Assembly (NCBI RefSeq): GCF_008364845.1
Contig: NZ_VTTP01000002.1
Coordinates: forward strand, 496,001-560,000
Direction of reading: 5' to 3'
Length of the DNA stretch: 64,000 bases
DNA from: Actinotalea subterranea
Lineage (GTDB): Bacteria > Actinomycetota > Actinomycetes > Actinomycetales > Cellulomonadaceae
Below the pieces are notes generated by a model, which saw only the letters and a list, made by a program, of their open reading frames with translations, searched no databases and was not told where the DNA came from. This document shows, in pieces, positions 11,362 through 19,824 of the stretch. The position numbers and the translations under genes were made by a program. How positions within the stretch are numbered: position 1 is the first letter of the stretch; each line of letters opens with the position of its first letter.

Positions 11362-12548
11362 GCGTCACCACGGCCCTGCAGGACGCGTTCACCGCGGCGG
11401 GCTTCGTCGCACCCGACTACGGCGGCCAGTGCCTCGACGGCGTCCTCGTCGCCGCGGCCGACTCCCTCGCCGCCTCCCTCGGCGCCGACCTCGGCCCACG
11501 GGCCGCCGAGGCGCGCTCGGCGCGCGAGCGGCTGGCCGTCCCGGCGGCGACGCGCGTGTGCGTCGTGCTCGTCGACGGCCTGGGGTACCAGATGCTGTCC
11601 GAGCGCTCCGGTCACGCCCCGTTCCTGCGCGGGGCGCTGTCCGCCGGGCGTCGTCTGACCGTCGGCTACCCGTCCACGACGGCGGCCTCGATGGGCCTCT
11701 TCGGCACTGGTCGTCCGCCCGGGCGCACGGCCCTGGCCGGGTACACGGTGCGCAACCCCGAGCACGGTGGGCTCGCGAACCTCGTGTCCTGGGAGGGTGT
11801 GGGCCCGGCCGCGACGTGGCAGCGCGAGCAGACCGTGTTCACGCTGCTCTCGGACGCGGGCGTGCCCGTGACGTCGGTGGGTCCGGCCAAGTTCGCGGGC
11901 TCGGGCCTGACCCAGGCCGCGCTCGACGGCGGCCGCTACGTCAAGGCCGAGCGCCTCGCGGACAGGGTCGACGCCGCGACGTTCGAGCTGTCCGCCCCCG
12001 GCCTCGTCTACCTCTACTGGGGCGACGTCGACAAGACCGGCCACCAGTACGGGTGGCAGTCGCGGGAGTGGGCGGACGCCCTGACCGAGGCCGACCGGGA
12101 GCTCGCGCGCCTCGCGCGCGGCCTGCCCGCGGGCACCGTGCTGCTCGTCACCGCCGACCACGGCATGGTCGACGTCGACCACGCCCAGCTCGTCGACGTC
12201 GCCCGTGCGCCGGAGCTCGCCGCGGGTGTGTCACTGGTCGCCGGGGAGCCGCGGGCGACACACGTGCACGTGCGGGAGGGCGAGTCCGCGGCCGTCGCCG
12301 AGCGGTGGCGCCGCGTCCTCGGCGAGGCGGCGCTCGTCGCGACGCGGGACGAGGCGGTCGACGCCGGCTGGTTCGGGCCCGTCGCCGAGCACGTCATGCC
12401 GATCCTCGGCGACGTCGTCGTGGCCGCGACGGGGCGTGCCGGCGTCGTCGACTCGCGCACCCAGACGCCGCACTCCTTGCAGCTGCGGGGCATGCATGGT
12501 TCGTTCACGCCGGGGGAGATGTACGTCCCGCTCCTCGTCGTCGCCTAG
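11358..12548 (+). CDS. Alkaline-phosphatase-superfamily nucleotide pyrophosphatase/phosphodiesterase-like protein
   Basis: A 396-residue member of the type I phosphodiesterase / nucleotide pyrophosphatase group. The metal ligands are in place: an Asp in [10 protein letters not shown], a Thr nucleophile in [33 protein letters not shown], and a late His in MHGSFTPGE. These hydrolyse phosphodiester bonds using two zinc ions; the natural substrate is unknown. There is no signal peptide, so it should act in the cytoplasm. The GTG start overlaps the DUF5998 stop by four bases, and thymidine kinase follows after 9 bases with a GGAGA ribosome site. The three genes probably form one operon. Confidence 0.85.
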   Translation: MSVTTALQDAFTAAGFVAPDYGGQCLDGVLVAAADSLAASLGADLGPRAAEARSARERLAVPAATRVCVVLVDGLGYQMLSERSGHAPFLRGALSAGRRLTVGYPSTTAASMGLFGTGRPPGRTALAGYTVRNPEHGGLANLVSWEGVGPAATWQREQTVFTLLSDAGVPVTSVGPAKFAGSGLTQAALDGGRYVKAERLADRVDAATFELSAPGLVYLYWGDVDKTGHQYGWQSREWADALTEADRELARLARGLPAGTVLLVTADHGMVDVDHAQLVDVARAPELAAGVSLVAGEPRATHVHVREGESAAVAERWRRVLGEAALVATRDEAVDAGWFGPVAEHVMPILGDVVVAATGRAGVVDSRTQTPHSLQLRGMHGSFTPGEMYVPLLVVA

Positions 12549-12557
12549 GGAGACCTC

Positions 12558-13223
12558 ATGGCCGAGCTGGTGTTCTTCAGCGGAACGATGGACTGCGGCA
12601 AGTCGACGCTCGCGCTGCAGCTCGACCACAACCACTCGGCGCGCGGCCGGGGTGGTGTGATCTTCACGCGCAACGACCGGGCGGGCACGGACGTCCTGTC
12701 CTCCCGGCTGGGCCTGCGCCACCCCGCCGTCGAGGTCACGGACACGACCGACTTCTGGGACGACGTCGTCGTGCGGCGCACGCACGGCGAGCGCGTCGAC
12801 TACCTGGTGTGCGACGAGGCGCAGTTCTACACGACCCGCCAGGTCGAGCAGCTCGCCCAGCTCGTCGACGAGATGGGCGTCGACGTCTACGCGTTCGGCA
12901 TCACGGCCGACTTCCGCACCCGCCTCTTCCCCGGGTCGGCGAGGCTCATCGAGCTCGCCGACCGTGTCGAGGTGCTCCAGGTGCAGAGCCTGTGCTGGTG
13001 CGGGGCCCGCGCGACGCACAACGCCCGCACGGTCGACGGCGTGATGGTCGTGGAGGGCGAGCAGGTGGTCGTCGGGGACACGGACGCGTCGGTCGACGTC
13101 GGCTACGAGGTGCTGTGCCGCCGCCACCACATGCGCCGCATGACCGTGGCTGTCGCGCGGGCCGTGGCGAGCACGCCCCAGACGCTCCCGTTCGAGCTCA
13201 GCGGCCCCCGCGCCCACCAGTAG
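12558..13223 (+). CDS. tdk: Thymidine kinase (type II, zinc-binding)
   Basis: Phosphorylates thymidine (and deoxyuridine) with ATP in nucleotide salvage. It has 221 residues. The P-loop is GTMDCGKST (9-17). The Walker B-like DEAQF sits in YLVCDEAQFYT, and the lasso-domain zinc ligands are supplied by CWCGARATHN and the later CRRHH. The order of motifs and length match the type II (TK1-like) family. GGAGA lies six bases before the ATG. It is the third gene of a likely operon with DUF5998 and the phosphodiesterase. The downstream gap to sepH (convergent) holds a short direct repeat of CAGACCGCTC. Confidence 0.94.
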   Translation: MAELVFFSGTMDCGKSTLALQLDHNHSARGRGGVIFTRNDRAGTDVLSSRLGLRHPAVEVTDTTDFWDDVVVRRTHGERVDYLVCDEAQFYTTRQVEQLAQLVDEMGVDVYAFGITADFRTRLFPGSARLIELADRVEVLQVQSLCWCGARATHNARTVDGVMVVEGEQVVVGDTDASVDVGYEVLCRRHHMRRMTVAVARAVASTPQTLPFELSGPRAHQ

Positions 13224-13299
13224 ACCCCGGCGACGCACGACGCCCGGCAGCCCCCAGACCGCTCGGGAGCACGCAGACCGCTCAGGGGACCGCGCCGGG

Positions 13300-14541
13300 C
13301 TACTCCGGGCGCGCGCCGAACACGATCTCGTCCCAGCTCGGGACGCTCGCACGACCCTTGCGGCCCCTGGCACGGTTCGCCAGCGGCGGCGGCACGTCCG
13401 GCTCGCCGCCGTGCTCACCGGCCTGCTCACCGGCCTGCTCGGCGACCTTCTCGGGCGCACCAGGTCCGTCGGACGGCCGCGCCCCGGACGCGTCGCGGCC
13501 GGGAAGCCCGCCATCGGCACCGGGGGAGTCGGGGGAGTCGTCGTGCTCCGAGGCGCCACGGGCCTGCGGACGGTCGGGGACGGCCTGAAGCCGCTCCCGG
13601 AACGGCGCCGGCATCTCGAGCACCTGCGCGTCGACCGCCTCGTCGGGCCGCGAGTGCGGCGGGTGCGCCGCGGGGACGTCGCCGGTGAACGGTCGCACGA
13701 CGTCCGGGTGCTCGAAGTCGAAGGCGTGCTGCGGTCCGAACCCCTCGAACGCATCGGCGTCGTCGTCCTCGTCGAGGTCGACCTGCTGACGCACGCCGCG
13801 GCGCCCCTCGAGGTCGTCGAGCAGAGCATGTGTCGCCTCGTGCGGGTCCTCGACGTGCTCGGGCTCCGCGGGGACGTCGACGGACGCGAGCAGCGGACGC
13901 ACCGCGTCGGCGGCCTCGACGTCGAAGACGCCGCCGCGCACCGCCGCGAGGTGCCGCCGCGGGATGGGCTCGTCGACGATCTCGGTCTCCGACAGCCAGC
14001 GGGCCTCGTCGTCGACGGCGCGCAGGGTCCGCGTCGAGGCCTCGTACGTCCAGCGCGCCGAGCGCGTGGCGTCGGCGACCTCGAAGGTGACCTCGACCGT
14101 CCACGGCGCGGAGCCGCTGCGGAACGCGTCCCACCGGATGCTCGCGGAGCCGACGCCGCGCGTCGCGAGGCGGTCCGTGACCAGGTCGCCGAGCACCGGT
14201 GCGCCCGCGTCGCGCCCGATGCGGCTCGCCTGCGCCTGCGCCGCCACGAACTCCCGCTCGGCCAGGACGGGGCCCTCGTACCGGCGCACCATCTCCACGG
14301 GGATGCCGGCGGACTCGGCCAGGTCCTCGGCCGTCGCCCCGGCACGGATCCGGGCCTGGATCTCCCGGGGCGGCACGACCCCCGTGAGCTCCGCGCGCAC
14401 CTGCTCGAGCTGTGGTCGGTCCCGACGGACCGCAGCGCGCAGGGCGTCATCGATCGGCAGCCTGAAGCGCTGACCGTCGGCGGCCTCCAGGACGACGTGC
14501 TCGCCGTCGTCGTGCAGCCCGACCAGTCTCAGCTCGCTCAT
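13300..14541 (-). CDS. sepH: Septation protein SepH
   Basis: SepH stimulates FtsZ assembly during septation in actinobacteria (known from Streptomyces and mycobacteria). The protein has 413 residues. The N-terminal conserved domain (formerly DUF3071) spans about residues 1-165. It starts MSELRLVGLHDDGEHVVLEA and includes a helix-turn-helix-like part, VVPPREIQARIRAGATAEDL and AGIPVEMVRRYEGPV. A WTVEVTFEV strand region follows. The C-terminal half is acidic, Pro-rich and disordered, ending in basic NRARGRKGRASVPSWDEIVFG, which is the conserved tail. The ribosome site GAGGAGG is about 5 bases before the ATG. It is convergent with tdk and divergent from the inositol phosphatase gene. Confidence 0.92.
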   Translation of the reverse strand: MSELRLVGLHDDGEHVVLEAADGQRFRLPIDDALRAAVRRDRPQLEQVRAELTGVVPPREIQARIRAGATAEDLAESAGIPVEMVRRYEGPVLAEREFVAAQAQASRIGRDAGAPVLGDLVTDRLATRGVGSASIRWDAFRSGSAPWTVEVTFEVADATRSARWTYEASTRTLRAVDDEARWLSETEIVDEPIPRRHLAAVRGGVFDVEAADAVRPLLASVDVPAEPEHVEDPHEATHALLDDLEGRRGVRQQVDLDEDDDADAFEGFGPQHAFDFEHPDVVRPFTGDVPAAHPPHSRPDEAVDAQVLEMPAPFRERLQAVPDRPQARGASEHDDSPDSPGADGGLPGRDASGARPSDGPGAPEKVAEQAGEQAGEHGGEPDVPPPLANRARGRKGRASVPSWDEIVFGARPE

Positions 14542-14658
14542 GGCACCTCCTCACGGCCTGAGGAGAGCGTGCCATCTGGCCGCGCCGGAGGCGGGGAGGT
14601 GGGCCGGTGTGCCGCCCGTCGGCCGGGTGGCCGGGGCCCGGTCCGGCAGGATGGGCAC

Positions 14659-15594
14659 GTGAACCACGACACCCACGACACCCACGGCGCGGACACCGAG
14701 CACGAGGCACGTACCGGACACGCCGGGCCGGGCGGAGCGTCCGGGGTCGACGCCGGCGCCGACCCCCGGGCACTCATGGCGCTCGCGGAGCGCGTGGCGC
14801 GGGAGGCCGGGACGCTCGTGCGGGAGGGGCGACCGCGCCGGGTCGACGTCGCAGCGACCAAGTCGAGCCCGATCGACGTCGTCACCGCGATGGACCTCGC
14901 CTCGGAGGCGCTCATCCGGCGCAGCCTCGCGAGCGAGCGCCCGCAGGACGGCATCCTCGGCGAGGAGGAGGGCCTCGTCGCCGGGACCAGCGGGGTGACC
15001 TGGGTCGTGGACCCCATCGACGGGACCGTCAACTACCTGTACGGCATCCCCGCGTACGCGGTGAGCATCGCCGCCGTCACCGGCACGCCTGACCCGGCGA
15101 CGTGGACGGTCCTCGCGGGCTGCGTGCACGCCGTCGAGGACGGGCGCACCTGGACGGCGGCGCTCGGGCACGGCGCGTTCCTCGACGGCGCTCCCATCCG
15201 CGTCAACGACGCGCGCCCGCTCGCCGAGTCCCTCGTCGGCACCGGGTTCGGCTACACGGAGCGACGGCGTGTTGCGCAGGCGCGTGTCGTCGCCGACCTG
15301 CTCCCGCGCGTCCGCGACATCCGGCGCATCGGCTCGGCGGCCATGGACCTGTGCACGCTCGCCGGCGGGGGGCTGGACGCGTACTACGAGCGCGGTCTGT
15401 CCCCGTGGGACCTCGCCGCCGCCGCGATCGTCGCGACGGAGGCCGGGGCGACGGTGACGGGCCTGCGCGGTGCGCCGGCCGGTCAGGCCATGACGGTCGC
15501 GGGACCGGCCGAGACGGTCGGGCGTCTCGTCGCCCTGCTCGAGGGGCTGGACGCGGACGACGACGCGCCCGCGGAGCAGGACGCGGTCGGCTGA
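14659..15594 (+). CDS. Inositol monophosphatase family protein
   Basis: A 311-residue metal-dependent phosphatase of the IMPase/SuhB/HisN family. The metal-binding signature is DPIDGTVNYLYG, preceded by GEEEG and followed by SPWDLAAAAIVATEAGA. Substrates in this family include inositol-1-phosphate, histidinol phosphate and 3'-phosphoadenosine nucleotides; I cannot decide between them. The chosen GTG gives an N-terminal extension of about 38 residues rich in His and Asp (two CACGACACC repeats at DNA level) before the conserved ALMALAERVAREAG. ATG 14776 is an alternative start without the extension. CAGGAT six bases before the GTG could be a weak -10 box. Confidence 0.85.
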   Translation: MNHDTHDTHGADTEHEARTGHAGPGGASGVDAGADPRALMALAERVAREAGTLVREGRPRRVDVAATKSSPIDVVTAMDLASEALIRRSLASERPQDGILGEEEGLVAGTSGVTWVVDPIDGTVNYLYGIPAYAVSIAAVTGTPDPATWTVLAGCVHAVEDGRTWTAALGHGAFLDGAPIRVNDARPLAESLVGTGFGYTERRRVAQARVVADLLPRVRDIRRIGSAAMDLCTLAGGGLDAYYERGLSPWDLAAAAIVATEAGATVTGLRGAPAGQAMTVAGPAETVGRLVALLEGLDADDDAPAEQDAVG

Positions 15595-15808
15595 GGGGCG
15601 CGAGCCCGGACATCACGGGCACGACGGGCGCGACGGCTGGGCCGCCCGGGTGGGGAAGGTGCGCTCCGGCGCGGGATAGGGCACAATCCCCTCCGCCGAG
15701 CGGGCGCGGGAACAACCGACGTGCGTCGTGCATTGAGTACGTACCGATGTCCTCGCACCCCGTCCGGGGAGCGATCGGCCCACAACGACACGGAGTGTGG
15801 ATCGCCTG
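15595..15808. other. 214-bp intergenic region upstream of the DUF4193 gene
   Basis: No coding frame is supported here. The region contains CACAAT at 15682-15687, a possible -10 element, which would give a leader of more than 100 bases. It also contains a GTACGTAC palindrome at about 15738 and a short CCCCGTCCGGGG inverted repeat at about 15767. The long leader is unusual for this window, but I see no riboswitch that I can name. Confidence 0.4.
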
Positions 15809-16108
15809 ATGGCAACCGACTACGACGCCCCTCGCAAGACCGAGGAAGACCTGAGCGAGGACTCCCTCCAGGAGCTCCAGGCTCGCCGGTCCGACAAGAA
15901 CTCCGGGGTTGTCGACGAGGACGAGACCGAAGCAGCGGAAGGGTTCGAGCTCCCGGGCGCGGACCTCTCCGGTGAAGAGCTCTCGGTCCGCGTCCTGCCC
16001 CGGCAGGCTGACGAGTTCACCTGCTCGAGCTGTTTCCTCGTCCACCACCGCAGCCAGCTGGCCGGTGAGAAGAACGGTCAGCCGATCTGCTCGGAGTGCG
16101 CGGCCTGA
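15809..16108 (+). CDS. DUF4193 family zinc-ribbon protein
   Basis: A 99-residue protein of the actinobacterial DUF4193 family. It begins MATDYDAPRKTEEDL, which is the family hallmark. A long acidic middle follows, and the protein ends in a four-cysteine zinc ribbon: FTCSSCFLVHH, then QPICSECAA (CxxC...CxxC). The function is unknown; similarity of the ribbon to RNA polymerase-associated proteins has made a transcription role a guess. The GGAG about 12 bases upstream could serve as ribosome site. Its last 31 bases overlap the end of the convergent DUF3093 gene. Confidence 0.88.
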   Translation: MATDYDAPRKTEEDLSEDSLQELQARRSDKNSGVVDEDETEAAEGFELPGADLSGEELSVRVLPRQADEFTCSSCFLVHHRSQLAGEKNGQPICSECAA

Positions 16109-16638
16109 CCCTCGCGTCGCGCATCCTCCACGGCCGTCAGGAGCGCTGACGGGCGACGGGAGGACACGATCCAGGCCGGCGTCGGGTCGGCCGGGTCGAC
16201 GACCGTGACCACGACGGCGCCGGGGAGCCACGCCCGCACGCACACGAAGGTGCGGGCGTCGGACCCCGGCCCCAGGGCCGCGCGCACCCCCGCGCGGTCG
16301 AGCACGCGGCCCTCGCCGAGGAGCCCGACGGGGATGTGGGCGCCGCCGGCGCGCAGCTCGCCGTCCCGCACAGCAACGACGGTGCTCGTCCCGACGGCGA
16401 CGACGACACCTGCCACGAGCGCCACCGCGCCACCGACGTACGCGGCGACCCGTCCCACGGGGAAGAGCGCGATGAGCACGAACAGGGCGAAGCCGGCGAC
16501 GAACGACCAGCCGAGCAGGCCCGGCCAGAGGCGCTCGCTGTGACCGTCCACCCGACCGTGCGCCTTCGCCACGGCGCTGCGCGCGTCCCCGCCCGACGCG
16601 TGGCCCCGTGCGGTGCTCATGTCCCCGGCGTCGCTCAT
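16078..16638 (-). CDS. DUF3093 family membrane protein
   Basis: A 186-residue protein with two adjacent membrane segments near the N-terminus (about WSFVAGFALFVLIALFPVG and AAYVGGAVALVAGVVVAVGT). A soluble beta-rich domain follows, ending ADPTPAWIVSSRRPSALLTA, the conserved end of DUF3093. Its function is unknown. The start region is duplicated at DNA level, so ATG 16638 and ATG 16620 each have a GGGGA just upstream; I used the first. It is divergent from dut and its end overlaps DUF4193 by 31 bases. Confidence 0.82.
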   Translation of the reverse strand: MSDAGDMSTARGHASGGDARSAVAKAHGRVDGHSERLWPGLLGWSFVAGFALFVLIALFPVGRVAAYVGGAVALVAGVVVAVGTSTVVAVRDGELRAGGAHIPVGLLGEGRVLDRAGVRAALGPGSDARTFVCVRAWLPGAVVVTVVDPADPTPAWIVSSRRPSALLTAVEDARREGQAAHSEQIG

Positions 16639-16650
16639 GTCCCCAGCATC
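16615..16650 (-). repeat. 18-bp tandem repeat duplicating a ribosome site and start codon
   Basis: Two adjacent 18-base units, 16650-16633 and 16632-16615 on the minus strand, match at 16 of 18 bases. Each contains GGGGACATGAGC. Both units carry a potential ribosome site plus ATG in the same frame, so the DUF3093 gene has two equivalent starts. Confidence 0.8.
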
Positions 16651-16663
16651 CCAGGTCGGCAAC

Positions 16664-16669
16664 TAGAGT
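16664..16669 (+). promoter_or_regulatory. -10 box TAGAGT for dut
   Basis: TAGAGT ends 8 bases before the GTG at 16678, with no ribosome site. This suggests a leaderless or nearly leaderless dut transcript. Confidence 0.55.
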
Positions 16670-16677
16670 CGGGCGTC

Positions 16678-17256
16678 GTGGACCAGCCGAGCTCACCCGT
16701 TGCATCCCCCGGGGACGGGCCCCGGCCCGACCGCCCGACGTGGCGCGGGCACCGCGCAGGCGACGTCGAGGTGCTCCTCGTGATGCTGGACCCGGACCTC
16801 CCCGAGCCCACCTACGCCCACCCGGGCGACGCCGGCGCTGACCTCGTCGCACGGGTCGACGTCGAGCTCGCGCCCCTCGCGCGCGCGACGGTGCCGACAG
16901 GTGTGAGCATCGCCCTGCCCGACGGCTACGCGGCCTTCGTGCACCCGCGGTCCGGTCTCGCCGCGCGTCACGGCCTGACCATCGTCAACGCACCGGGGAC
17001 GGTCGACGCCGGCTACCGCGGCGAGATCAAGGTGACGCTGCTCAACACCGACGCGCAGGAGCGTGTGCACCTGCGCCGGGGCGACCGGATCGCGCAGCTC
17101 GTGGTCCAGCGCGTCGAGCGCGCCCGGTTCGTCCGCGCCGAGCGCCTGCCGGGGTCGCACCGGGGTGACGCAGGCTTCGGATCCACCGGAGGGTGGGTTC
17201 CGGGCGCGGGCGGCGCAGGCCGGAGCGGTGCTGCCGCACCGCTGGAGCAGCCGTAG
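16678..17256 (+). CDS. dut: dUTP diphosphatase (trimeric dUTPase)
   Basis: Hydrolyses dUTP to dUMP and diphosphate, keeping uracil out of DNA and supplying dUMP for thymidylate. It has 192 residues. The five dUTPase motifs are seen in order: HPGDAGADL, HPRSGLAARHGL, GTVDAGYRGEIKVTLLN, RGDRIAQLVVQR and the C-terminal GDAGFGSTGG that closes over the active site. There is an N-terminal extension of about 35 residues and a short Gly/Ala tail beyond the usual end. The GTG start follows a -10 box. It lies in the conserved block with DUF3093 and DUF3710. Confidence 0.93.
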   Translation: MDQPSSPVASPGDGPRPDRPTWRGHRAGDVEVLLVMLDPDLPEPTYAHPGDAGADLVARVDVELAPLARATVPTGVSIALPDGYAAFVHPRSGLAARHGLTIVNAPGTVDAGYRGEIKVTLLNTDAQERVHLRRGDRIAQLVVQRVERARFVRAERLPGSHRGDAGFGSTGGWVPGAGGAGRSGAAAPLEQP

Positions 17257-17290
17257 CCCTGGGGTGGTAGGCCCGCGCCCCCGGGACGTC

Positions 17291-17296
17291 TAGGGT
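17291..17296 (+). promoter_or_regulatory. -10 box TAGGGT for the DUF3710 operon
   Basis: TAGGGT here would start transcription near 17303. The leader of about 30 bases contains AGGAGG (17320-17325), 8 bases before GTG 17334. This argues against using the GTG at 17298 as start. Confidence 0.55.
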
Positions 17297-17333
17297 CGTG
17301 GATGAATCACAGGTCGATCAGGAGGCAGTTCGC

Positions 17334-18053
17334 GTGGGTCTGTTCGGACGAGGCAAGCGGTCGCAGGACCAGGCCGAGGACGTCGCCGAGGTCGGCACGG
17401 ACGAGGTCGACGCACCCGAGGGTGCGCCCCTGACCGGTGCACGTGAGCGGGGCCCCTGGGACGTCGACGAGGTGCCGGAGCGCGGCCAGCGCGTCGACCT
17501 CGGTGCGCTGTGGCTCCCCGGGCGGGACGGCATGGAGCTCCGCATGGAGATCGAGAAGGTCTCCAAGGTCGTGAGCGCCGCAGCCGTCTCGCTGCACGGC
17601 TCCTCGCTCCAGCTCCAGGTGTTCGCCGCGCCGCGGACAGAGGGCATCTGGGACGACATCCGCGCCGAGATCGCCGAGTCCGTGACCAAGCAGGGCGGGT
17701 CCGTCGACGACCTCCCGGGCCCGTTCGGTCGCGAGCTCCTCGCCCGGCTGCCCGTCCGGACGAGCGAGGGACGCACGGGTCACCGGCCGGCGCGGTTCAT
17801 CGGCCACGACGGCCCCCGGTGGTTCCTGCGCGGCGTCCTGACGGGACGCGCCGCGATCGAGCCGGCCGAGGCCGCAGAGCTCGAGGCCGTCTTCGCCGAC
17901 GTCGTCGTCGTCCGTGGCTCCGAGCCCCGCGCACCGCGCGACCTCCTCCCGCTGGCCATGCCCGGCCAGCGTCCCGCCGTCGCGCCCGCCGAGCCGGTCG
18001 CAGCGCCCGTCGACCCCCTCACGCGGGGTCCCGAGATCACCGAGATCCACTGA
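17334..18053 (+). CDS. DUF3710 family protein, function unknown
   Basis: A 239-residue soluble protein of the actinobacterial DUF3710 family. It begins GLFGRGKRSQDQAED, the usual basic start, then an acidic linker. A conserved domain follows with RVDLGALWLPGRDGMELRM, a SLQLQVFAAPRTEGIWDDIR block and HDGPRWFLRGVLTG. No enzymatic motif is evident. I chose GTG 17334 because it has a perfect AGGAGG at ideal distance. The stop overlaps the next start in TGATG, so it is coupled to the OB-fold gene; the pairing is conserved in actinobacteria. Confidence 0.87.
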   Translation: MGLFGRGKRSQDQAEDVAEVGTDEVDAPEGAPLTGARERGPWDVDEVPERGQRVDLGALWLPGRDGMELRMEIEKVSKVVSAAAVSLHGSSLQLQVFAAPRTEGIWDDIRAEIAESVTKQGGSVDDLPGPFGRELLARLPVRTSEGRTGHRPARFIGHDGPRWFLRGVLTGRAAIEPAEAAELEAVFADVVVVRGSEPRAPRDLLPLAMPGQRPAVAPAEPVAAPVDPLTRGPEITEIH

Positions 18054-18454
18054 TGGCCAGCGACGTCCAGCGCCCGGTGGAAGGTCGCAAGGGGTTCCGG
18101 GCCCGCCTGCACGACCTCGTGAGCACGCAGGCCGAGTTCGACGCGACGCAGGAGCGGCGCGAGACGGTGCGCCGCGGGTGCACCGCCGTCGCCGAGGTCG
18201 AGAACCGGCACCGCGCCCAGGTCTCGGGCATCCTGCGCAGCGTCACGCTGCGCCCGCGCCAGACCGTGCCTGCGCTCGAGGCAGAGCTCTACGACGGCAG
18301 CGGGAGCCTGAGCCTCGTGTGGCTCGGCCGGCGGCAGATCTCCGGCATCGAGCCGGGTCGCCGCGCCCGGGTCGAGGGTCTCGTCTGCATCCAGGACGGG
18401 CGCCGCACGATGTACAACCCGCGCTACGAGCTCAGCCCGCGGCCCGGTGAGTGA
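18053..18454 (+). CDS. OB-fold nucleic-acid-binding protein
   Basis: A 133-residue protein whose C-terminal 80 residues look like an OB-fold of the type found in RecG and tRNA synthetases: HRAQVSGILRSVTLRP, then LEAELYDGSGSLSLVWLG, then GIEPGRRARVEGLVCIQDGRR, ending YNPRYEL. This fold binds nucleic acid. The N-terminal part is helical and charged. The start overlaps the DUF3710 stop by one base, and the end overlaps the DUF3159 start by eight bases, so the three are one operon. The exact role is unknown. Confidence 0.83.
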   Translation: MASDVQRPVEGRKGFRARLHDLVSTQAEFDATQERRETVRRGCTAVAEVENRHRAQVSGILRSVTLRPRQTVPALEAELYDGSGSLSLVWLGRRQISGIEPGRRARVEGLVCIQDGRRTMYNPRYELSPRPGE

Positions 18455-19223
18455 CACCACCGCCTCGGGCGGGGAGCGGTCGCCTGGGGACGGCGCGGCC
18501 GGTCCCGCCGAGCAGCCGGAGGCGTCGGGTACCGCGCCGGGCGCGGGCGACGCGCCCCTGCGCGGCGTGCGCGTGCTGGCGGCCGACGAGTTCTCCGTCG
18601 CGGACGCGATAGGCGGCGTGCGCGGGCTCGTCGAGTCGGTGCTGCCCGGGCTCGTCTTCGTCGTCGTGTACGTCGCGACGCGCGAGCTCACCCCCGCACT
18701 CGTGTCCTCGATCGCGGTCGCCCTCGCGGCCGTCGTCGTGCGGCTCGCGCAGCGCACCCCGGTGACGCAGGCGTTCTCCGGTCTGCTCGGCATCGGCATC
18801 GGGGTCTTCTGGGCGTGGCGCACCGGCGACGCCGAGGACTACTTCGCCTGGGGGCTGTGGGTCAACGTCGCCTGGTCCCTCGGCGCACTCGTCTCGATCC
18901 TCGTGCGGTGGCCCGCCGTGGGTGTCGTCGCGAGCCTGGTCCGCGGTCAGGACATGTCGTGGCGCACCGCGCCGGACGCGGCGCACCTGAGGTCTCGGTA
19001 CGTGTGGGCGACGTGGCTGTGGGTCGCCGTCTTCGGCGGACGGCTCGCGGTCCAGGTCCCGCTCTACCTGCAGGGAGACGCGGCCGTGGCGTGGCTCGGG
19101 ACGGCGAAGCTCGTCATGGGAGTCCCGCTCTTCGCCCTGGGCCTGTGGATCACGTGGTTGCTCGTGGCCGCACCAGGAGCTCGTGCAGAGCGTCGAGATC
19201 GGCGTCCGACCCCGCCACGATGA
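18447..19223 (+). CDS. DUF3159 family multi-pass membrane protein
   Basis: A 258-residue membrane protein. After a disordered N-terminus of about 45 residues, it shows the DUF3159 core: DAIGGVRGLVESVLPGLVFVV, then LSSIAVALAAVVVRLAQR-like helices, GLLGIGIGVFWAWRTGDAEDYF, and about six membrane segments in all. The function is unknown; the family is found only in actinobacteria, next to DUF3710. The GTG start lies inside the end of the OB-fold gene. The C-terminus, ending in a basic tail, is encoded across the last 74 bases of the convergent RCK gene. The overlap is long for two conserved genes. Confidence 0.83.
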   Translation: MSDTTASGGERSPGDGAAGPAEQPEASGTAPGAGDAPLRGVRVLAADEFSVADAIGGVRGLVESVLPGLVFVVVYVATRELTPALVSSIAVALAAVVVRLAQRTPVTQAFSGLLGIGIGVFWAWRTGDAEDYFAWGLWVNVAWSLGALVSILVRWPAVGVVASLVRGQDMSWRTAPDAAHLRSRYVWATWLWVAVFGGRLAVQVPLYLQGDAAVAWLGTAKLVMGVPLFALGLWITWLLVAAPGARAERRDRRPTPPR

Positions 19224-19824
19224 GGAGCTCGTCGCCCGCCTCGAGCGTGTCGTCGATGCTCGGCGCGATGGGCCGGGTACCGCGCACGACCGCGGCGAGC
19301 ACCGTGTCGGGCGGCCAGATCACCTGACCGATGCGCACGCCCACGAGGGGTGACTCCGCGGGCAGGGTCACCTCGAGGATGTCCGCACCCGACTGGTGGA
19401 ACGTGAAGATCTTGACGAGGTCGCCGACGGCGACGGCCTCCTCGACCATGGCGGTCATGATGCGCGGCGTCGACACGGCGACGTCGACGCCCCACGCCTC
19501 GTCGAACATCCACTCGTTCTTCGGGTTGTTCACGCGTGCGACCGTGCGGGGGACCCCGTACTCGGTCTTGGCGAGCAGCGAGACGACCAGGTTGACCTTG
19601 TCGTCTCCCGTCGCCGCGACGATGACGTCGCACTCGTCGGCCTTCGCCTGGGTCAGGGTGGACAGCTCGCAGGCGTCCGCGAGCAGCCACTCCGCGTCGG
19701 CCACCGAGGCGACGCGCATGGCGGACGGCTGCTTGTCGATGAGCGTGACCTCGTGGTCCGCGGCCAGCAGCTCGTTCGCGATCGAGCGGCCGACGGAGCC
19801 CGCTCCGGCGATGACGACGCGCAT
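19150..19824 (-). CDS. RCK/TrkA family potassium-uptake regulatory protein (second of pair)
   Basis: A 224-residue RCK protein: an N-terminal Rossmann NAD-binding domain (MRVVIAGAGSVGRSIANELL, then VTLIDKQPS and VIVAATGDDKVNLV) and a C-terminal RCK_C domain (about 140-218, ESPLVGVRIGQVIWPPDTVLA). Such subunits gate potassium transporters or channels in response to NAD(H), ATP or c-di-AMP. Its ATG overlaps the stop of the first RCK gene (TGATG), so both are one operon (the mycobacterial ceoB/ceoC arrangement). No TrkH/KtrB membrane subunit is in the window. The 3' end overlaps DUF3159 by 74 bases. Confidence 0.9.
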   Translation of the reverse strand: MRVVIAGAGSVGRSIANELLAADHEVTLIDKQPSAMRVASVADAEWLLADACELSTLTQAKADECDVIVAATGDDKVNLVVSLLAKTEYGVPRTVARVNNPKNEWMFDEAWGVDVAVSTPRIMTAMVEEAVAVGDLVKIFTFHQSGADILEVTLPAESPLVGVRIGQVIWPPDTVLAAVVRGTRPIAPSIDDTLEAGDELLIVAGSDADLDALHELLVRPRATT

